In this document: positions 1-8,899 of the stretch, piece by piece
Layout: each line of letters starts with the position of its first letter
Position numbering within the stretch: position 1 is the first letter of the stretch
Source: Galbibacter marinus
Lineage (GTDB): Bacteria; Bacteroidota; Bacteroidia; Flavobacteriales; Flavobacteriaceae
Length of the DNA stretch: 64,000 nucleotides
Direction of reading: 5' to 3'
Assembly: GCF_000300875.1 (NCBI RefSeq)
Contig: NZ_AMSG01000003.1
Span: forward strand, 1 to 64,000
Notes under the pieces: generated by a model
What the model was told of the DNA's origin: nothing
The model's input: only the letters and a program-made list of their open reading frames with translations
The model's database searches: none
Position numbers and translations under genes: made by a program

Positions 1-274
1 AATTCCTAGCACCAAAATCATAGGTGTTGATGTCTAAACTTTCATCATGCTCCTTGCCATTGTACTTCCAACGTTGGGCTACACTGTTCCCTAATGATGA
101 AGTTCCATGATTATATCCTTTGTGCTTCAAACCAAAAGGATAGTAGTTTTTCTCGTCCAAGATTTCAGTACCGGGGTCGATTGCTCCATTATCATCGGTG
201 TCAGAGCAGTACAACCGAACGTTCCCCAAGTGGTCTCTATTTAAGCCAAAAATAAATTTTGCGGTCGCCTTTTT
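1..274 (-). pseudogene. RHS repeat-associated core fragment, truncated by the window edge
   Basis: On the minus strand an open frame runs from an in-frame TGA (275-277) to the window edge. It reads through DHLGNVRLYCSDTDDNGAID, then NYYPFGLKHKGYN, then KEHDESLDINTYDFGAR. This is the conserved RHS repeat-associated core, the C-terminal part of large secreted or cell-surface polymorphic-toxin-like proteins, where the core normally precedes a variable toxin tip. There is no start codon and a stop lies directly upstream, so here it is either a broken RHS gene or the distal half of a frameshifted one. Its downstream end lies outside the window. The family match is clear; its status as a pseudogene is inferred. 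Confidence 0.7.
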
Positions 275-276
275 TC

Positions 277-905
277 AGTGGACGACCTCCAAAAATGAAA
301 AATTTTGATATGTGATTTTCTTGCAACCCATTCGGACGATAAAGATAACATTATAATTTAATCAGGTAATTCCCACGCAGGTAAAATCCAGTTTTCTCGC
401 TTACTCAAAAGCCTCTGTATTTTCCCTGCTTCCTTTCCACGCTTGGGCTACAACCCTCAAAATGCCCTGCAACACTTTTTTGATGTTTACCATTGATTTT
501 AAGCGGTAAAAAAGCGTTGACAAAAAGGGCGAGGGCAGTAGCCCTTTCCAAAGCTATCTTTACATAATTGGGCATTGTGGTGCAAATATATGAAATACTT
601 ATGATGTCTAATTGAGTTAACATAACTTAGGATAAAGACCTTTCTATGAACATCATTGTTCTTTACTTTTTACAGACTTTCTAAGATTGTCTTCTCACTG
701 TAAAGATGAAAATATATGCGGTAGATTTTTTTCAAAGTGTTATTTAATATTCTTTTCTTGCGCAGCGTTCACGGATCATGTTAATAGTTTGTTGCTTATC
801 TAAATAAAATATTTGGTATGTGTGTTTTTCGTATTACAATAAAAACAACATATGAATAGTAAACATCTAAAAACCAATTTACGCTAGGTATACCATTTAA
901 TTAAT
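277..905. other. Long intergenic block without a convincing gene
   Basis: No credible gene is seen here. A 72-codon minus-strand frame (405-623) resembles no family I know and has odd composition. The block contains a perfect 7-bp stem (AAAGGGC 524-530 with GCCCTTT 541-547) and is richer in G and C between about 370 and 560 than its AT-rich surroundings (600-905). Lying between an RHS fragment and a toxin-antitoxin pair, it could be a remnant of a mobile element or a structured RNA. Neither can be shown from the sequence alone. Confidence 0.35.
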
Positions 906-1379
906 CTAGTCAAATTGATTTAAATTAAATTTAAACCTATATTCTTTAATGGGTTTTACTTTTATATGGAAATTCGGATGAAAAGGATTTATAAGTACGT
1001 TGTATTCAATATTATAAACTTCCATTGGTAATCTAGCAGATGGAACTTTTAAAAATAATGATTCCAGATTGTTTAACCATTGGTTCCCGATACTTTGTGT
1101 TGTGTACTGTGATGGTATGGCATTCCAATTTGTTGGTAGTGTATTTGACTCTATATAAGGAAGATTTGGTTCATCTATTTGGATATTTAACATGGCAATA
1201 ACAAAGTTCTTAGTTCCAATTCTTGGTCCATGAATTGAATAAAGCTCCATCATGCAAAGTGATGGTACTGACGAGGTATAAATTACAGGATAAATAGAGT
1301 CATTCCACCTCCCCTGAGCTCTTCCATAACTTTTAGCTGTTCTATTAGGTAAATCTTCGTAAATTCTATAAACTATCAT
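906..1379 (-). CDS. RES-domain toxin of a type II toxin-antitoxin system
   Basis: This 157-residue protein carries the RES-domain signature in order: an early Arg (YRIYED), GRWN, YTSSVPSLCMMELYSIHG, QSIGNQWL, LKVPSARLPMEVYN, and NVLINPFHPNF near the end. RES toxins are NAD+-degrading enzymes related to ADP-ribosyltransferases; the conserved Arg, Glu and Ser that name the family can be picked out. I chose the ATG at 1379-1377 because it lies one base after the antitoxin stop and starts at the usual MIVYRI position. A longer in-frame start at 1433 would overlap the antitoxin. The tight spacing implies translational coupling. The NAD-depleting activity is inferred from the family. Confidence 0.88.
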   Translation of the reverse strand: MIVYRIYEDLPNRTAKSYGRAQGRWNDSIYPVIYTSSVPSLCMMELYSIHGPRIGTKNFVIAMLNIQIDEPNLPYIESNTLPTNWNAIPSQYTTQSIGNQWLNNLESLFLKVPSARLPMEVYNIEYNVLINPFHPNFHIKVKPIKEYRFKFNLNQFD

Positions 1380-1380
1380 C

Positions 1381-1863
1381 CTATAAATAATTCCCCCATG
1401 AAAGGCTATGTAATGCTTTAACCACGCTATCAACTCTATTATTTTTTATTAGTGTGATTGGTTTCTGGTTCCCTAATGCCACATTATCTGTAGATAACCA
1501 GTGTTTTAGATCTTCTAGATTACCAAAAATTCTTTTTCCAATTGAAAGTAAATTATCAATTTTATATATGTATTCAGATCTATATCTATCAAGCTTAGAA
1601 TCTTTTTTTTTCCACCTTGTCACTGTAGAGTTGTCAATATCTAACAGATCTGCGACTTCAGATTGATTATATCCTAGATAAACCATCATTTTATCAATTT
1701 CACTGAAATCCAAATGGGAACTCTCATTATATCCGCCACGAGGATCCTTTAGAAATAGATTGCCTAGTTCTGGATCCAATATGTACTCCTTAGATAAGTT
1801 ATCTTCTGGAATAGTAATGGATATGGCATTTTTATTGTGCTTTTGATCTTTTGTATGTACCAT
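1381..1863 (-). CDS. Xre/MbcA/ParS-type antitoxin (DUF2384) for the RES toxin
   Basis: The 160-residue protein has an Xre-like helix-turn-helix at about residues 64-86 (LGYNQSEVADLLDIDNSTVT), then the DUF2384-type C-terminal region (IYKIDNLLSIGKRIFGNLED ... WLSTDNVALGNQKPITLI), which in characterised pairs inserts into the toxin active site. It is the first gene of a two-gene operon with the RES toxin. Such antitoxins usually repress their own promoter, and a perfect 11-bp inverted repeat lies 17 bases upstream of this start. Partner and order (antitoxin first) match known Xre-RES modules. Confidence 0.87.
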   Translation of the reverse strand: MVHTKDQKHNKNAISITIPEDNLSKEYILDPELGNLFLKDPRGGYNESSHLDFSEIDKMMVYLGYNQSEVADLLDIDNSTVTRWKKKDSKLDRYRSEYIYKIDNLLSIGKRIFGNLEDLKHWLSTDNVALGNQKPITLIKNNRVDSVVKALHSLSWGNYL

Positions 1864-1879
1864 AATATTCTATATTAAT

Positions 1880-1913
1880 TTGCATTTGCAATAATACAAA
1901 TATGCAAATGCAA
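1880..1913 (-). promoter_or_regulatory. Inverted-repeat operator upstream of the RES/Xre operon
   Basis: Arms TTGCATTTGCA (1880-1890) and TGCAAATGCAA (1903-1913) are perfect inverted repeats of 11 bp with a 12-base spacer. Each arm is itself nearly palindromic. The site ends 17 bases before the antitoxin start, where a promoter is expected. Autoregulation by the antitoxin or the complex is inferred. Confidence 0.65.
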
Positions 1914-2063
1914 TATACAAAACATATTCCATGTAAATCATTAATTTTTAGCTTATTGGATAAAATATATTGACTTGGACACATATAAGCCCAAGTTCTT
2001 AGCATAAGAAAAATATATTGAAAGAGCGGCAAATTATTCCGTAGAACTAATTGGCGTTTTCAT

Positions 2064-3803
2064 TTAATTATTATTGTTAAAAAACCAATTATAATTAACA
2101 ACTAGATCATTAATCTTCTGAAGTGTTGTATCATCTAATTCTTCGGTCCCAGGGTTATTTTTGAAATTTATGTAACCATCAAAAATCGAATTTGAAACTG
2201 TACGATCGTAAACAAGTGATATGATTTCATCTAGTTGTTTACCTGAAAATTGGTTGCCCCCTATTTCGAGATCGAAAATTTTTGGATTGTTTGCAATATC
2301 TAATGTGGTAAGATTATTTCCCTCGACAATTAATCTGTCAATTTCAACATTGTTAGATATATCAATTATTTCCAACAGGTTATTATTAATATAGAGATTC
2401 TTTAATTTGGTATTAAAAGATAGGTCAATATCAACTATCTTATTTCCGTATAAATCAATACGTTCAAGGTTGACATTCTTTGAGAAATCAATACCGGTAA
2501 GTAAATTTCTGCCTACGTTTATTTCTCCTAAACTTATATTATTCGAAGTTGATAGTTCACTCAATTTGTTATCAGATATGTCAATACGAACTAGGCTTAT
2601 ATTTTTTGAAAGATCCAGTTCCCTAAGCTGATTTTCTCGAAAGGATACCACTTTAAGTGCGGTATTATTTTGAATGTCTATTGATGAAATTTGATTTGTT
2701 GCCAACCATAAAAATTCTAGTTCTTTATTTTTTGAAATATCTAAATTCGCTAGCTGATTATCGTGTAGTGATAGATTTTTCAATTCAAGGTTATTTTTAA
2801 GATCTAACGTTTCAATTTCATTATATCCAAGTTCTAAACTTTCTAAAAGGGTGTTTTCCGAAGTGTTAAGAGTCGTTAGTTTGCCATAATATAGCTCTAA
2901 ATTATTGAGTAACTTTAATTTACTCAAGTCAGCTGAAATTAAATTAGTTGAATATGCACCTCCCTCATATGTGCTGTAAAAACGTAATCCTTGAATAGTT
3001 TCTAATGGACCACTAATTTCTATAGTATAAAGCCCTGGTAGTTCATAGGTATGTTTAAGTTCATTTACTTCAAATACGTTACCTAGATCAGGATAATATT
3101 TCTCAATAGTCCCATCTCCCCAGTCCACTTGATAAACGGAATTTGTCATTGATTCAATAACGATAGATTTAGGTTTACCCCCAATTGTTTCGTCAACCAC
3201 CAAGCTAAAGAAATCTGTTGAATTTGGAAAGTCTAGATCCAAGTTGTCATATCCGAAATCTTCCTTTGTATAGCCGTCTGTTCCAATATTTTCTGCTTTG
3301 GTGACTGTTAACTCCTCATCCTTAACAGTAAAAGATATTGGTAATGAATTTTCTGTTAACTTACCTAGAGAAGCTTTCGCCTGAGGAACCATTGCGATGG
3401 CAATTTCATTGACATCTATCAGAATAAACTCAGTCAGACTATATGTTCCTGCTTCGAGCTCCAATTCGCTCGTTACATAATTTTTATCAGTTAGAAGGAC
3501 GTCGACTTTTTCCCTGTTAAAAACGAGTTCGCCAACGGAGTCTTTAATACTGATTAAAGCGAACCCAGATTTTGAATTATTTGGTCCTTCGTAAACGATT
3601 TCATATATTCTTTTAATTGATAAATCTTTTGAAGAGGTAGTTGAAAAATCAAGAGTGAAAGCCTGTCTCCCCTGCCCTTTCTCTTTTTGGATAATTTCAG
3701 GTTCAGCCTCTTCAACTGGTGTGGTAATTTCTTCGACGTCTTTATCTTTACTACAAGAAAGAATAATAATAAAAGCTAATAGTAGGTAATGTAATTTATT
3801 CAT
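2064..3803 (-). CDS. Leucine-rich-repeat lipoprotein with a PKD-like domain
   Basis: A 579-residue lipoprotein. A short hydrophobic signal ends in the lipobox LSC with Cys17, followed by an acidic linker. A PKD-like fold is suggested around residues 205-270 (QVDWGDGTIEKY ... HTYELPGLYTIEISG). From about residue 302 there are ten consecutive 21-residue leucine-rich repeats of the form LxLxxNxLxxLDLSxNxxLxx, ending in a capping segment (GNQFSGKQLDEI). Such proteins are usually exported to the outer membrane or cell surface of Bacteroidota and are thought to bind proteins or glycans. The ligand is unknown. It stands alone, 200 bases from the toxin-antitoxin operon. Confidence 0.82.
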   Translation of the reverse strand: MNKLHYLLLAFIIILSCSKDKDVEEITTPVEEAEPEIIQKEKGQGRQAFTLDFSTTSSKDLSIKRIYEIVYEGPNNSKSGFALISIKDSVGELVFNREKVDVLLTDKNYVTSELELEAGTYSLTEFILIDVNEIAIAMVPQAKASLGKLTENSLPISFTVKDEELTVTKAENIGTDGYTKEDFGYDNLDLDFPNSTDFFSLVVDETIGGKPKSIVIESMTNSVYQVDWGDGTIEKYYPDLGNVFEVNELKHTYELPGLYTIEISGPLETIQGLRFYSTYEGGAYSTNLISADLSKLKLLNNLELYYGKLTTLNTSENTLLESLELGYNEIETLDLKNNLELKNLSLHDNQLANLDISKNKELEFLWLATNQISSIDIQNNTALKVVSFRENQLRELDLSKNISLVRIDISDNKLSELSTSNNISLGEINVGRNLLTGIDFSKNVNLERIDLYGNKIVDIDLSFNTKLKNLYINNNLLEIIDISNNVEIDRLIVEGNNLTTLDIANNPKIFDLEIGGNQFSGKQLDEIISLVYDRTVSNSIFDGYINFKNNPGTEELDDTTLQKINDLVVNYNWFFNNNN

Positions 3804-3924
3804 GGTTGGGTAGTATATATGGTTTAGAGGTTGTGAATATAATTGAATTATTCGAGAAATAAAATATCATTCGATGAGATAAGTCCAATATTCTGATAAT
3901 AATAAATTTGGAATTCACGCTATT

Positions 3925-4581
3925 TTACTTCTTCTGTGTATCTATTTTGTAGTACCCATTTGCCCAATCGATACTTGGCTTAATCCATTGGTTCAGCGCT
4001 TTAAAAATAAAACCGTGTCCCTTTCCAGTGTTGAGTTGTAGTTCTTTGAAATTTACAATTGTACAACTGGAGATATTTTTCCGCTCTATTGCTGAAACCC
4101 CATATGGATCCGTTTTTTCATAAATCGTTAAGATGTTTCCACAAAAATTGATTTCTGGGATGTTTCGAATGTCAGATTCTCTAAAAGACGCAATGAAAAC
4201 AAAATTCAAATCTTGATTTTTTGCCAAAGTGGAAACATATTGTGCAATATAACCACCTTTTGATGTTCCGATTACAGTAATATTATTGGGGTGAACACCT
4301 TGATTAATGAGGCTATCAATTTGTCCATTTATTTTAACAGCATAAGTCCTGGCATTTACATTTCCATTCCTTTTCTCACTTAAAACTATAAATCCAGCGT
4401 TTTCAAATTTATGGATAATTTCCCTGTACTCAGTTCGTCCAAATTCAAAATGACGATCATTTAAATGATGTGTTTCTAAAAATCGATTATGCAGGAAAAA
4501 AATATAACGGTCTTCCCTTGTATTAATACATGCAATAAATGTTGGAAATAATAGAATGCAAACAAGTAGAAATAGTTTCAT
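3925..4581 (-). CDS. Alpha/beta-hydrolase-fold protein, exported
   Basis: A 218-residue protein with a hydrophobic N-terminus ending in a lipobox-like FIAC, so it may be lipid-anchored. The nucleophile elbow is GTSKGG (Ser near residue 109), an acid is plausible in KTDPYG, and a late histidine lies in GKGHGF. These are in the order Ser-Asp-His expected of alpha/beta hydrolases. HHLNDRHFEFGRTEY near the N-terminus has no meaning I recognise. The substrate cannot be named. It lies 121 bases upstream of the repeat lipoprotein on the same strand, so the two could share regulation, though no operon signal is visible. Confidence 0.65.
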   Translation of the reverse strand: MKLFLLVCILLFPTFIACINTREDRYIFFLHNRFLETHHLNDRHFEFGRTEYREIIHKFENAGFIVLSEKRNGNVNARTYAVKINGQIDSLINQGVHPNNITVIGTSKGGYIAQYVSTLAKNQDLNFVFIASFRESDIRNIPEINFCGNILTIYEKTDPYGVSAIERKNISSCTIVNFKELQLNTGKGHGFIFKALNQWIKPSIDWANGYYKIDTQKK

Positions 4582-4787
4582 TAATTTTTTGACTTTCTTC
4601 TTCTAAAGATATCAAAATGTTTTTAAAAAATAATATTCATTCACAATAGTTTAAAAGGTATATCATCGCTTCATTTATTTGGTATTTTTCCTCCTTTCAA
4701 GACGCAGGATTATTATAATATTTAACCCATGATAAATCTAACCACCTAAGCTTATATCTAAAATGACTATAAGTTGTCATTAATATG

Positions 4788-4795
4788 TATATTTG
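4788..4795 (+). promoter_or_regulatory. Candidate -7 element of the GH43 gene
   Basis: TATATTTG matches the Bacteroidota -7 consensus TAnnTTTG and ends 21 bases before the chosen ATG. No TTG at ideal spacing lies upstream, so this is a candidate only. Confidence 0.35.
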
Positions 4796-4816
4796 GATAA
4801 ACTAACAAACTCAAAG

Positions 4817-6337
4817 ATGAAAAAAAGCACATTGTTTTTTATTTTAGTCGTGTGTTTCTTGTGGTCAAATGCCCAGAAACAACGCCCCAACCTTAACATT
4901 CCGGCAACTCATTATCAAAATCCAATATTTTCTGGAGATTTTCCTGATCCTAGTATTTTAGTGGATGGTGAGGATTATTACATGATACATTCTTCATTTG
5001 ATTATCATCCTGGACTCACTGTATGGCATTCAAAAGATCTAATTAATTGGTCTATACTCACCAATGCTTTAAAGAAACCTGTGGGTTCAGTATGGGCTCC
5101 TGATTTAATTAAACACAAGGATAAATATTATATCTACTTTCCTTCTAACAACACCAATTACGTGATATTTTCTGATAAAATGGAGGGGCCGTGGAGTGAC
5201 CCTATAGATCTTAAAATTGGAAATATTGACCCTGGTCATGTAGCAGATGAAGATGGTAATCGCTATTTATATTTTCCAAACGGCGGTTATATCCGTTTAA
5301 CGGATGATGGATTAGCTGTAAAAGGTGAAGAAATACACTCTTATGACGGTTGGCCTATTCCATCGGATTGGATTATTGAATGTTTCTGTATGGAAGGCCC
5401 AAAACTTTTTAAACATGGACAGTATTATTACCTTACCGTAGCTCAAGGTGGTACCGCAGGCCCTCCTACTGGGCATATGGTAATCTCTGCACGTTCCAAA
5501 TCACCATTAGGCCCCTGGGAAAACTCACCTTACAACCCAATTATTAGAACTGAAAATCCAGAAGATCAGTGGGCATCAGTGGGACATGCCACGGTGTTTG
5601 AAACTGCCTCGGGCGAACCTTGGATGGTGTTTCACGGGTATGAAAAGGAGCATTATAATTTAGGAAGACAAACCCTACTTTCGCCACTAGAGTGGACCTC
5701 AGATGGTTGGTTTAAAATGCCCGAATCCATTTCTATTTCCAAACCAATTAAAAGGCCCACCTCTAAAATCTCTAAAAGCACCTATCAGCTCAGTGATGCA
5801 TTTGACTCTTCCCAACTTAATCCTAAATGGCATTTTTACGGGGATTTTGACAAGGATCGTTATAAGATACAAAACAGCACCTTAGAATTAAAAGCTAAAG
5901 GAAATGGAATAGCCGACAGTTCCCCCCTATTAATCTCGCCAGCGGATCATTCCTATAGTGTTTCAGTAGAATTAGAAATAAAAGGAAATGCCATAGGTGG
6001 TTTAGTTTTATTTTATAATGAAAAGTCGGCATCGGGAATATTGGCTGATAAAGCGAATATTCTTGCCAATTTGAGAGGTTGGCAGTTTGAAACGGAAAAA
6101 GGTATTATAGATAAAAAAGTACATTTAAAACTGGTGAATAACAATAATATTGTAAATCAATTTTACAGTTTAGATGGAGAAAATTGGAATAAAATTGAAA
6201 GTTCCTTGGAGGTCTCAGCCATTCATCATAATGTTCTAAGTGGGTTTTTAAGCTTGCGGATAGGACTAGTATCCATAGGTGAAGGTGAAGTTCATTTTAA
6301 AAATTTCAAATATGAAGCATTACCAATGTTAGAGTAA
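4817..6337 (+). CDS. Glycoside hydrolase family 43 (beta-xylosidase / arabinofuranosidase type)
   Basis: A 506-residue exported glycosidase. I chose the ATG at 4817 because it begins a clean signal peptide (MKKSTLFFILVVCFLWSNAQ); an in-frame TTG at 4793 would add eight unneeded residues and sits in the promoter. The five-bladed propeller carries the three GH43 acids: Asp44 in DFPDPS (base), Asp138 in NIDPGH (pKa modulator) and Glu193 in MEGPKLF (acid). The last 160 residues or so look like the concanavalin-like C-terminal domain found in GH43 beta-xylosidases (HFYGDFDKDRYKI ... RGWQFETEKG). It acts outside the cytoplasm on xylose- or arabinose-containing chains. No SusC/SusD pair is adjacent. 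The precise substrate is not decidable here. Confidence 0.88.
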   Translation: MKKSTLFFILVVCFLWSNAQKQRPNLNIPATHYQNPIFSGDFPDPSILVDGEDYYMIHSSFDYHPGLTVWHSKDLINWSILTNALKKPVGSVWAPDLIKHKDKYYIYFPSNNTNYVIFSDKMEGPWSDPIDLKIGNIDPGHVADEDGNRYLYFPNGGYIRLTDDGLAVKGEEIHSYDGWPIPSDWIIECFCMEGPKLFKHGQYYYLTVAQGGTAGPPTGHMVISARSKSPLGPWENSPYNPIIRTENPEDQWASVGHATVFETASGEPWMVFHGYEKEHYNLGRQTLLSPLEWTSDGWFKMPESISISKPIKRPTSKISKSTYQLSDAFDSSQLNPKWHFYGDFDKDRYKIQNSTLELKAKGNGIADSSPLLISPADHSYSVSVELEIKGNAIGGLVLFYNEKSASGILADKANILANLRGWQFETEKGIIDKKVHLKLVNNNNIVNQFYSLDGENWNKIESSLEVSAIHHNVLSGFLSLRIGLVSIGEGEVHFKNFKYEALPMLE

Positions 6338-6360
6338 TTCTATATTAAAAATTAAGAATT

Positions 6361-6402
6361 AAAAAAGAGCTTCAAATTGTATATTAATTGAAGCTCTTTT
6401 TT
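6361..6402. terminator. Bidirectional terminator between GH43 and the oxidoreductase gene
   Basis: An AAAAAAGAGCTTCAA arm and a TTGAAGCTCTTTTTT arm form a long perfect stem flanked by A and T runs. It lies between convergent genes and can stop transcription from both sides. Confidence 0.85.
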
Positions 6403-6469
6403 AATTTGAATACTTAAAGAAGTAGTCGTGGTGGTTTATGCCACCTTATTTTTCGATAAGTGTTATTTT

Positions 6470-7813
6470 TTACATAACTTTCGTTTTTCCTGGCATTGGA
6501 ATTGGGTAATTACCATCCTCTTTTGGTAATGTTGGAGGTGTTGTATCCCAGGTTACTTCTGCAGGCATAATTTGTAATTCAGATTTCAGTGCTTCATCCC
6601 AGTTTATAACCTGACCAGAATAAGTTGCCATTCGTCCCATTATAGCGGTCATTGTACTATATGCACCATTTTCTGTATCGCTAATAACGCCTTTGTTACG
6701 AATAGATTTGAAAAGATCATCATGTTCCTGTTGATAAGGGTTTGGATCGTTCCTACCTCTATAAGAGAAGATGTCTTCATTGTCATAACCTACAATTCTT
6801 GCAGCACCAGCATCATTGGTATCTACTATACCTTTTGTACCTTGAAAATCTTCACCAACTTTTGACCAAGTACCAGGTTGATGCCTACACTGACTAGAGA
6901 TAATAGCACCGCTAGGATATTTGAATTCTACAAAATGATGATCAAAGATCTCTCCATGCTCAGGACCAGTTCTTACCAATCGTCCTCCCATTCCTTGGGC
7001 TGATACTGGATATTCACCGATGAACCAGTTTGCTACATCTATGTTGTGAATGTGTTGTTCTAAGATATGATCTCCACATAACCAGTTAAAGTAATACCAG
7101 TTTCTCATTTGGTAATCAAGTTCAGATTGGCCAGGTTTTCTAGGATTTACCCAAACCCCACTACTGTTCCAATATACTTGACCAGAGGTGATTCGTCCAA
7201 CAGCTCCTTCACGGATTTGTTTTTCAATTTCAATGTAATTCTTTTGGTATCGACGTTGCAAACCAACAACCACATTTAATTTTTTAGCTTTAGCAACTTT
7301 AGCCATTTCCAGAACTTTACGTATTCCAGGAATATCTACCGCAACTGGCTTTTCCATGAAAACATGCTTTCCAGCATTTACAGCGTATTCAAAGTGATAT
7401 GGTCTAAAACCTGGAGGCGTTGTAAGTATAACTACATCCGCTAAATCAATAGCTTTTTTGTAAGCATCAAATCCAACGAATTTATTTTTTTCTTTTACTT
7501 TAACCTTTTTAGTTCCTTCAAACTCCTTTTCAAGATGTTTTAAACTTCCATTAAGCCTGTCTTCAAAAGCATCAGCCATGGCGACAAGTTGAACGTTCTC
7601 ATCTGCTTTAAGCGCTTGATTTGCTGCACCTGTACCTCTTCCGCCACAACCTACTAAGGCTATTTTTAAAGTTTTATCATTTAAAACATTAAACATAGCG
7701 TTCATTTCTGTTGCAGGAAGCATCATCCCGGCGGAAAAAAGCGCTGTGCTTTTGACGAAACTCCTTCTAGAACCACTAATGTTTAGTAGTGGTTTTTTAT
7801 CCGATTTTCTCAT
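6470..7813 (-). CDS. Gfo/Idh/MocA-family oxidoreductase, Tat-exported
   Basis: A 447-residue protein with a twin-arginine signal (SRRSFVKSTALFSAG, near residues 15-30), then a Rossmann nucleotide site (IALVGCGGRGTGAANQAL) and the family motif MEKPVAVD. The family uses tightly bound NAD(P) to oxidise or epimerise sugars and cyclitols. Export by Tat after folding with cofactor is common for Bacteroidota members. It follows the SUMF1-type gene with a 96-base gap on the same strand, suggesting an operon. The substrate is unknown; a sugar role is inferred from the family and the nearby GH43 gene. Confidence 0.85.
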   Translation of the reverse strand: MRKSDKKPLLNISGSRRSFVKSTALFSAGMMLPATEMNAMFNVLNDKTLKIALVGCGGRGTGAANQALKADENVQLVAMADAFEDRLNGSLKHLEKEFEGTKKVKVKEKNKFVGFDAYKKAIDLADVVILTTPPGFRPYHFEYAVNAGKHVFMEKPVAVDIPGIRKVLEMAKVAKAKKLNVVVGLQRRYQKNYIEIEKQIREGAVGRITSGQVYWNSSGVWVNPRKPGQSELDYQMRNWYYFNWLCGDHILEQHIHNIDVANWFIGEYPVSAQGMGGRLVRTGPEHGEIFDHHFVEFKYPSGAIISSQCRHQPGTWSKVGEDFQGTKGIVDTNDAGAARIVGYDNEDIFSYRGRNDPNPYQQEHDDLFKSIRNKGVISDTENGAYSTMTAIMGRMATYSGQVINWDEALKSELQIMPAEVTWDTTPPTLPKEDGNYPIPMPGKTKVM

Positions 7814-7909
7814 AATAAAATAATTAGTATAGTTTTTTTGTAATCGCTAAAACGATATTAGCAATTTAAGGTTAATAATTTATTTTGCTATATAATAGTA
7901 TCTTAAGTA

Positions 7910-8899
7910 CTATTTGGTAGGGTTACTTTCTCCCCAATATTTTTCATAGTCATCTTTTGAAGGTGGTGTGGGATCCCTAACAATTCTAAATCCAACAAAT
8001 GGCGCATCTGTATTCCACCATAAACTTTTTGGAAATTGTGGATCTCTCATCCTCCAATTTTCTGTTGATCCATAACGAGAAGCACTTCTCAAATATTCTG
8101 CCTGATCGTAGTAAGACCCACCTCTTAATGACCAAGGATATGGATCAGTTGCAACTTCATGTGGATTTTCAGTAACTTTCTTACGCTTACTATAAGCATT
8201 TGGAAGGTATTGATCTAAGGTCCATTCTGCAACATTACCATACATATCATATAGTCCCCAAGGATTTGGTTTCTTTTGTCCTATTTTGTGGTAGTGATCA
8301 TCACTATTATCCATAAACCATGCATACTCTCCTAGTTCAGACGGATCATCTCCAAAATGATAAGCTGTTTGCGATCCTGCTCTAGCGGCATATTCCCATT
8401 CTGCTTCGGTTGGAAGTCTGTAGAAATGTCCAGTTTTAGCAGATAACCATTCACAAAATTTAGAAGCGGCTAAAGGTGTTACATTTCCAATAGGAAGACT
8501 GTCCCCTTTTCCCATCCCAAGACTCATGTCTACATAAGGTATAGTTGCACCAGCAACAGCGTCAATGTCATGATCAACATCACTGGGTTTATTTGGATTA
8601 TCCACATTATCTAAAGAGCGTTGCAAGTATAAGTCGTAAAGCTTCCAGGTAATCTCATGAGATGACATCCAAAAAGCATCGAGTTTAACCTTGTGTTGTG
8701 GTCCTTCGTCTTCTAATCTTTTGTCTTCTGTCTCTGGGCTCCCCATTAGAAATTCTCCTGCTGGAATTCCTACCATATCTATTGTTAATTCACTTCCGGC
8801 AATATTCTGAGTGTAATTTTCTGGTTTTTGTTCTTGTGAGTAGCTATTTAAAGAGTATAGCGCAAGCGATGATAATAATAATCTGAAGGTAATTTTCAT
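7910..8899 (-). CDS. SUMF1/formylglycine-generating-fold protein, probably not an active FGE
   Basis: A 329-residue exported protein with a signal peptide (cleavage near SYSQEQ) and a full SUMF1-type fold: GIPAGEFLMGSPETED, DAFWMSSHEITWKLYD, RLPTEAEWEYAARAG, GLYDMYGNVAEWTLD, LRGGSYYDQAEYLRSASRY and FVGFRIVRD. True formylglycine-generating enzymes have a reactive pair of cysteines near the RGGSW segment. Here that place reads GGSYYDQ, and the only cysteine seen in the domain is in KFCEWLS. It is therefore more likely a binding or structural member of the fold. It is the first gene of a probable pair with the Tat-exported oxidoreductase. No sulfatase lies nearby. Confidence 0.82.
   Translation of the reverse strand: MKITFRLLLSSLALYSLNSYSQEQKPENYTQNIAGSELTIDMVGIPAGEFLMGSPETEDKRLEDEGPQHKVKLDAFWMSSHEITWKLYDLYLQRSLDNVDNPNKPSDVDHDIDAVAGATIPYVDMSLGMGKGDSLPIGNVTPLAASKFCEWLSAKTGHFYRLPTEAEWEYAARAGSQTAYHFGDDPSELGEYAWFMDNSDDHYHKIGQKKPNPWGLYDMYGNVAEWTLDQYLPNAYSKRKKVTENPHEVATDPYPWSLRGGSYYDQAEYLRSASRYGSTENWRMRDPQFPKSLWWNTDAPFVGFRIVRDPTPPSKDDYEKYWGESNPTK

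Noticed and set aside
405-623. 72-codon open frame as a gene
   Set aside because: No family match, no promoter, composition unlike coding sequence nearby; more likely chance.
7910-8899. Active formylglycine-generating enzyme
   Set aside because: The reactive cysteines expected near the RGGS motif are replaced by tyrosines.
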